64,000 bases of DNA, taken from assembly GCA_028714695.1 (NCBI GenBank), contig JAQTLX010000003.1:124001-188000 (forward strand), given 5' to 3'. Source of the stretch: Ignavibacteria bacterium. Its GTDB lineage: Bacteria > Bacteroidota > Ignavibacteria > Tepidaquicellales > Tepidaquicellaceae. The stretch's first letter is position 1, and each line of letters opens with the position of its first letter. Positions 61,801-64,000 of the stretch are shown piece by piece. A program made the translations under genes and the position numbers. The notes under the pieces were generated by a model that was not told where the DNA came from, ran no database searches, and saw only the letters and a program-made list of their open reading frames with translations.

Positions 61801-64000
61801 TGAACGTTTGGTCTGCTCCCGTTGTCCATTGAAAGTTTGCAAAATCAATGAGTTCATACCAAGGAACAAAGTTGTTGTTTAGTAATCTCATTTGGATAGT
61901 TCTGTCATTGCCTCCAGGATTTATACCCAGGGTCGCAAAATGCCTGATTAATGGAGCAAGATTCACAGAATTTGTAATATCAACTAATTCTCTAACACTA
62001 AAGATATTTTGTCGTATTTTTTCGAGTTGATTTAGAGCGTTCGTCCTCTGTTCAACAATAAGCGGATTAGCTCCCGTTAATTTTGAAAGAGAAAGCAATC
62101 CTTCAACTTCTAAAAATTCTTCGTTGTTAAGTGTTCTGAAACTGTCAATTTCCTCAATCAAGTTTTGTTCAAGCACAATCAAAATTCGGCGCTTTTTCAA
62201 TACTTTATTGTGTAATTCATTAACTAGTATTTCTCGTAATAAATCAGTGAAATGATTTCTTTCAATGCCATTTGCAATTTGGGCTGCATCTTCACGGCTG
62301 TCTGAAAATACAACCAGTTTTCTTTCAGCTTCGTTGTTTGAAAGTTGATAAATTAACTCTTTTGCAAACATTTGAGTTGTCTTGGCAAAACCAGTTCTGA
62401 AACCTCTGATGGAAGTTACTTTAGATTTCCTTGAATCGTTTCTACGTCTTTGGTGATTCACTCCGCAACACGGGCATACATTTGGTAATGCCTTATGCGT
62501 TTCTCTTGAGTCGATGTTTCCGTTCGCATCAGGATATGCAATATCACGGCTTGAATTGTTTTCGGTGATAATGAAGTAGTAGCCTTTAATCCAATTTGTA
62601 TTGTCTTCATTCGATTTGTCATTTCCGAAATCAATATCACCCGAGAAACGATTCAATGAAGCTGGAATCCAGTTTGCTTCGTAGTCAGTTTGCCGAAATA
62701 CTCCTGTCGTTGTTTGTCTCCAAAAGTTAGCAGAAATACCCGATTCAGCATCATGTGGTGTGAACTGCTGGTTGCCACATGGCCAAAACACAGCATACTC
62801 CTGATAGCTTCTTTTCTCAACAAGCTTAGCCGGTGTTTTTTCTGGGATACCTTCTATGTTAGGGCTGATTGGAAGTAATTCAAATGAATGGTTGCCAGCT
62901 TCATTCCTTGTAACTAATCGGCTTCCACCAAATAAAGTTGTCCCACAATTGTCACAGTAAAGTAATTCCAAAACCCTGTTTCCGCTCTCTGAATTTATCC
63001 GTGTAGTTGAATAAAGTTTTCCAGCTGTACGCTCTCCATCTGCAAATACAGTGTTTCCAACGTCGTCTTGTTTAACGGAAGCCCAAAGCCCCTCAATGTT
63101 TCTAAAGAAATAGTGAAACCTGAATCTAGGTAATTTTCTTTCGACAGGAATTGCATCGGAAATAGCACTGAACTCCGTTTCATCCAAAATTGCCCTTGCA
63201 ATCAACAAGCCTCTTAACGCACTTTGCAAATCCTCTTTACTGGCTGTGTTTTCAAAAATTGTTTCAGCAAAATACTTATCTGTTGCATCATCCCCAGGTG
63301 CCTGTATTGAACAAACAGCTTTATAATCATTGAATGGTGAATACAATCTTTCTTTCAATTGGAAAGCAGGATTGGTAATGACTAAAAGTAATTTTGATAT
63401 CCCGTTTTCACTTTCCGGCAAACTAAAAGCCGATGCAAGTTCTGTTGCGACTGTTTCGCAAGTTGAGATAAAAATTGAATTTGCAATGATTCCTTTTGCT
63501 TCTGAAAATGCAATGGAGATTTTTTTAAATGGATTTACTGGAAGTTTTATGGGGGACTCAGAAAATGCAACAACAGGATTGTTTCTTCCTTCAATTAGTT
63601 TAAACTTTTGGTTAAAGTGTTCTTGACTCACTCCAAAAAAATCACAAACAAAATTTTTGCTGTCATCGTCTCCAGCTTCAAGTGATGCACTCGATGCAAG
63701 TATTCGTAACTGTGGATGGTGCGGGTGTAATCCTATACGGTTAAGAACAAGTTTTAGCAGGTACGCTACTTCTGTACCCTGTGTTCCTCTATACAAGTGT
63801 AACTCGTCTATGATTAAATGAAAAATACGGTTGTTCTTTTCTGTTTCTCTTTGTTCGACCTGTAAATCTTCGCAAGCTAGCCATTGCTTTGTCTCTTCAA
63901 ATATTCCTTTGTCAATATCTCGCATAAGCATAATACTTAACATAGAGTAATTTGTAATGAGTATGTCGGGAGGTGCTACTTGCATATCAAAACGGCATCG
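58832..64000 (-). CDS. Giant DUF1998-type helicase (5' end outside window)
   Basis: At least 1722 residues; the frame stays open to the window edge (RFDMQVAPPDILITNYSML), so the N-terminus with Walker A lies outside. SF2 helicase motifs: DELH box in HLIIDELHLYRGTQGTE near the visible start, motif V (VTTTLEVGVDIGALQAVMLGNMPP) and motif VI (QQRVGRAGRRGQ). Zinc-binding Cys pairs: CDNCGTTLFGG, CPCCGVNHQRR, VRCRACGFF with CPNCGE. Near the end CKDACYDCLKVYRNMNYHSLLDW is the DUF1998 signature seen in DruE, DrmB and MrfA. Together with the methyltransferase and nuclease this suggests a phage-defence system of Druantia-like type. Confidence 0.87.
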   Translation of the reverse strand, partial: RCRFDMQVAPPDILITNYSMLSIMLMRDIDKGIFEETKQWLACEDLQVEQRETEKNNRIFHLIIDELHLYRGTQGTEVAYLLKLVLNRIGLHPHHPQLRILASSASLEAGDDDSKNFVCDFFGVSQEHFNQKFKLIEGRNNPVVAFSESPIKLPVNPFKKISIAFSEAKGIIANSIFISTCETVATELASAFSLPESENGISKLLLVITNPAFQLKERLYSPFNDYKAVCSIQAPGDDATDKYFAETIFENTASKEDLQSALRGLLIARAILDETEFSAISDAIPVERKLPRFRFHYFFRNIEGLWASVKQDDVGNTVFADGERTAGKLYSTTRINSESGNRVLELLYCDNCGTTLFGGSRLVTRNEAGNHSFELLPISPNIEGIPEKTPAKLVEKRSYQEYAVFWPCGNQQFTPHDAESGISANFWRQTTTGVFRQTDYEANWIPASLNRFSGDIDFGNDKSNEDNTNWIKGYYFIITENNSSRDIAYPDANGNIDSRETHKALPNVCPCCGVNHQRRRNDSRKSKVTSIRGFRTGFAKTTQMFAKELIYQLSNNEAERKLVVFSDSREDAAQIANGIERNHFTDLLREILVNELHNKVLKKRRILIVLEQNLIEEIDSFRTLNNEEFLEVEGLLSLSKLTGANPLIVEQRTNALNQLEKIRQNIFSVRELVDITNSVNLAPLIRHFATLGINPGGNDRTIQMRLLNNNFVPWYELIDFANFQWTTGADQTFINDIKEGTFSNLASMFFGSLFYSFESSALGYVTINPELQVITDQAAAIAIARIEFLQIINSTIRILGDKYKHNKIDDSSPFNFTCYKDLPSQVKKYVRAVADRYSVQERQLGDAIFTSLSISGLLTGDTGIQIENLFIKVAQAGDPVWTSIRGSRPHLHYSGGICTYSVTPLQNLPDSICDDIWKKNYLSYNAIKEQRPPIRMHCEELTGQTDEQFERQRHFRNIILPNEGIKQVKEIDLLSVTTTLEVGVDIGALQAVMLGNMPPQRFNYQQRVGRAGRRGQAYSVVLTFCRGRSHDEFYFSNPHKITGDSPPTPFLTMNQERITKRLLAKEILRRAYIDEGIDITADEKSSIHGEFGNIGDRQVNWIAYKTQIIHWITNNRAKIEETVDSLITPQLHEKRDDFVNWIRDTTTSNGLIEKAQSIISNEEISTTDISEKLAEGGILPMFGMPTTIKSLYHGINKRLEPLTIDRAQSMAIYEFAPGAQKTKDKAIHQVIGFTSDIINTRIRGNESVINTRKLPFSLNRWFVRCRACGFFETYSEEIKTELDNQNQFDSCPNCGEINPDRYQRPVKLKSPRAYRTNLSFGNDTKDESELLLSRPPIFAEKVNDPANPDQNKIVSNADLTISDKDVTWRINTNSDRYFNGRLYNTNNRFPFNAIAGFWFNNQWLLNDFAVDSEENGYSIIIQPNAAGVDEQIALASNKKTEIFRIAPLNVPLELDLNMFSRETDLPHIKAQSYGVRSGYYSAAFLLQRILADKLDVDPTEIEIADISMKALEDGTDRRIAEIILTDELPNGSGFVRYLYNNFQNILKETINPSDPNNYLGKIHSHSHHNKCKDACYDCLKVYRNMNYHSLLDWKLGMAIMRVMSDSTFVCGTDGNFIHYLELSDWIAFATGLRNRFAQSFGFTHLAEVNKLPIVYFGRNQQNVIMIVHPFWDLRNIREANWLAEIKAELDEYTTNRNGRLSIIDTFNLHRRPGWCYEKLVSK

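Noticed and set aside
58832..64000. Firm assignment to Druantia or DISARM
   Set aside because: The helicase N-terminus and upstream genes are outside the window, and the visible partner genes do not fully match either set as I know them.

Overview
The window looks like a chromosome segment of a bacterium in the Ignavibacteria / Chlorobi / Bacteroidetes assemblage. The main reason is five large secreted proteins ending in the type IX secretion (T9SS) type A sorting domain, with the NFPNPFNP-x-T-x-I-x-F signature and a final K-x-x-LIK. DNA is AT-rich, Shine-Dalgarno signals are mostly weak, and many signal peptides are lipoprotein-like. No rRNA gene, complete tRNA gene or CRISPR array was seen.

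Bases 1 to about 25,130 look like ordinary chromosome. This part holds the end of a histidine kinase, a LytTR response regulator, a TrmB-type regulator, four T9SS cargo proteins (two of them tandem relatives with almost identical 3' ends, one a subtilisin-like protease) and a lipoprotein cytochrome c. It also holds a CzcC/CzcB/CzcA-type metal efflux operon with a small leader gene, an outer-membrane beta-barrel candidate, a cysteine synthase with an unusual Cys-rich tail, a DUF6600-like lipoprotein and a metallophosphoesterase lipoprotein. Strong hairpin terminators separate several units.

At 24,721-25,179 lie three tandem 138-bp repeats followed by the 3' part of a tRNA-Lys(CTT) gene on the minus strand. 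The tRNA match stops at the 5' edge of the anticodon loop, as expected for a displaced attachment site. Its orientation puts chromosome on the left and an integrated element on the right. Everything from about 25,180 to the window end is therefore probably one genomic island whose integrase and rebuilt tRNA lie beyond 64 kb.

The island is modular. (i) 25.4-28.9 kb: DUF4238 gene, remnant genes, TPR protein and small proteins. (ii) 29.0-42.8 kb: a long minus-strand gene train. It encodes three small proteins, a radical SAM/SPASM enzyme with a PqqD-like N-terminus, a 32-residue Cys-containing peptide not previously annotated here, a GT9 glycosyltransferase, a PP2C phosphatase, a membrane Ser/Thr kinase, a coiled-coil protein, a Clp-type AAA+ ATPase, a NrdG-like radical SAM activase and an FHA zinc-ribbon protein. 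I read this as a candidate peptide-modification (RiPP) system physically joined to a phospho-signalling/AAA+ module. It is the most novel-looking part of the window. (iii) 44.1-45.4 kb: an IS3-family element with a broken orfB. (iv) 45.6-50.3 kb: a mini zinc-finger protein, secreted hypotheticals and a beta-propeller-like T9SS cargo. (v) 50.65-54.8 kb: a ubiquitin-like conjugation operon (RHH-type regulator with palindromic operator, acidic protein, Ub-like protein, E2-like, E1/ThiF-like, JAMM peptidase, small ORFs, DUF2958). (vi) 54.8-64 kb: a DNA-modification/defence module on the minus strand (DUF1998-type giant helicase, Cas4/AddB-like nuclease, 5-methylcytosine methyltransferase, Vsr, UDG-like protein, hypothetical).

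All family calls were made by eye from motifs, without database searches.
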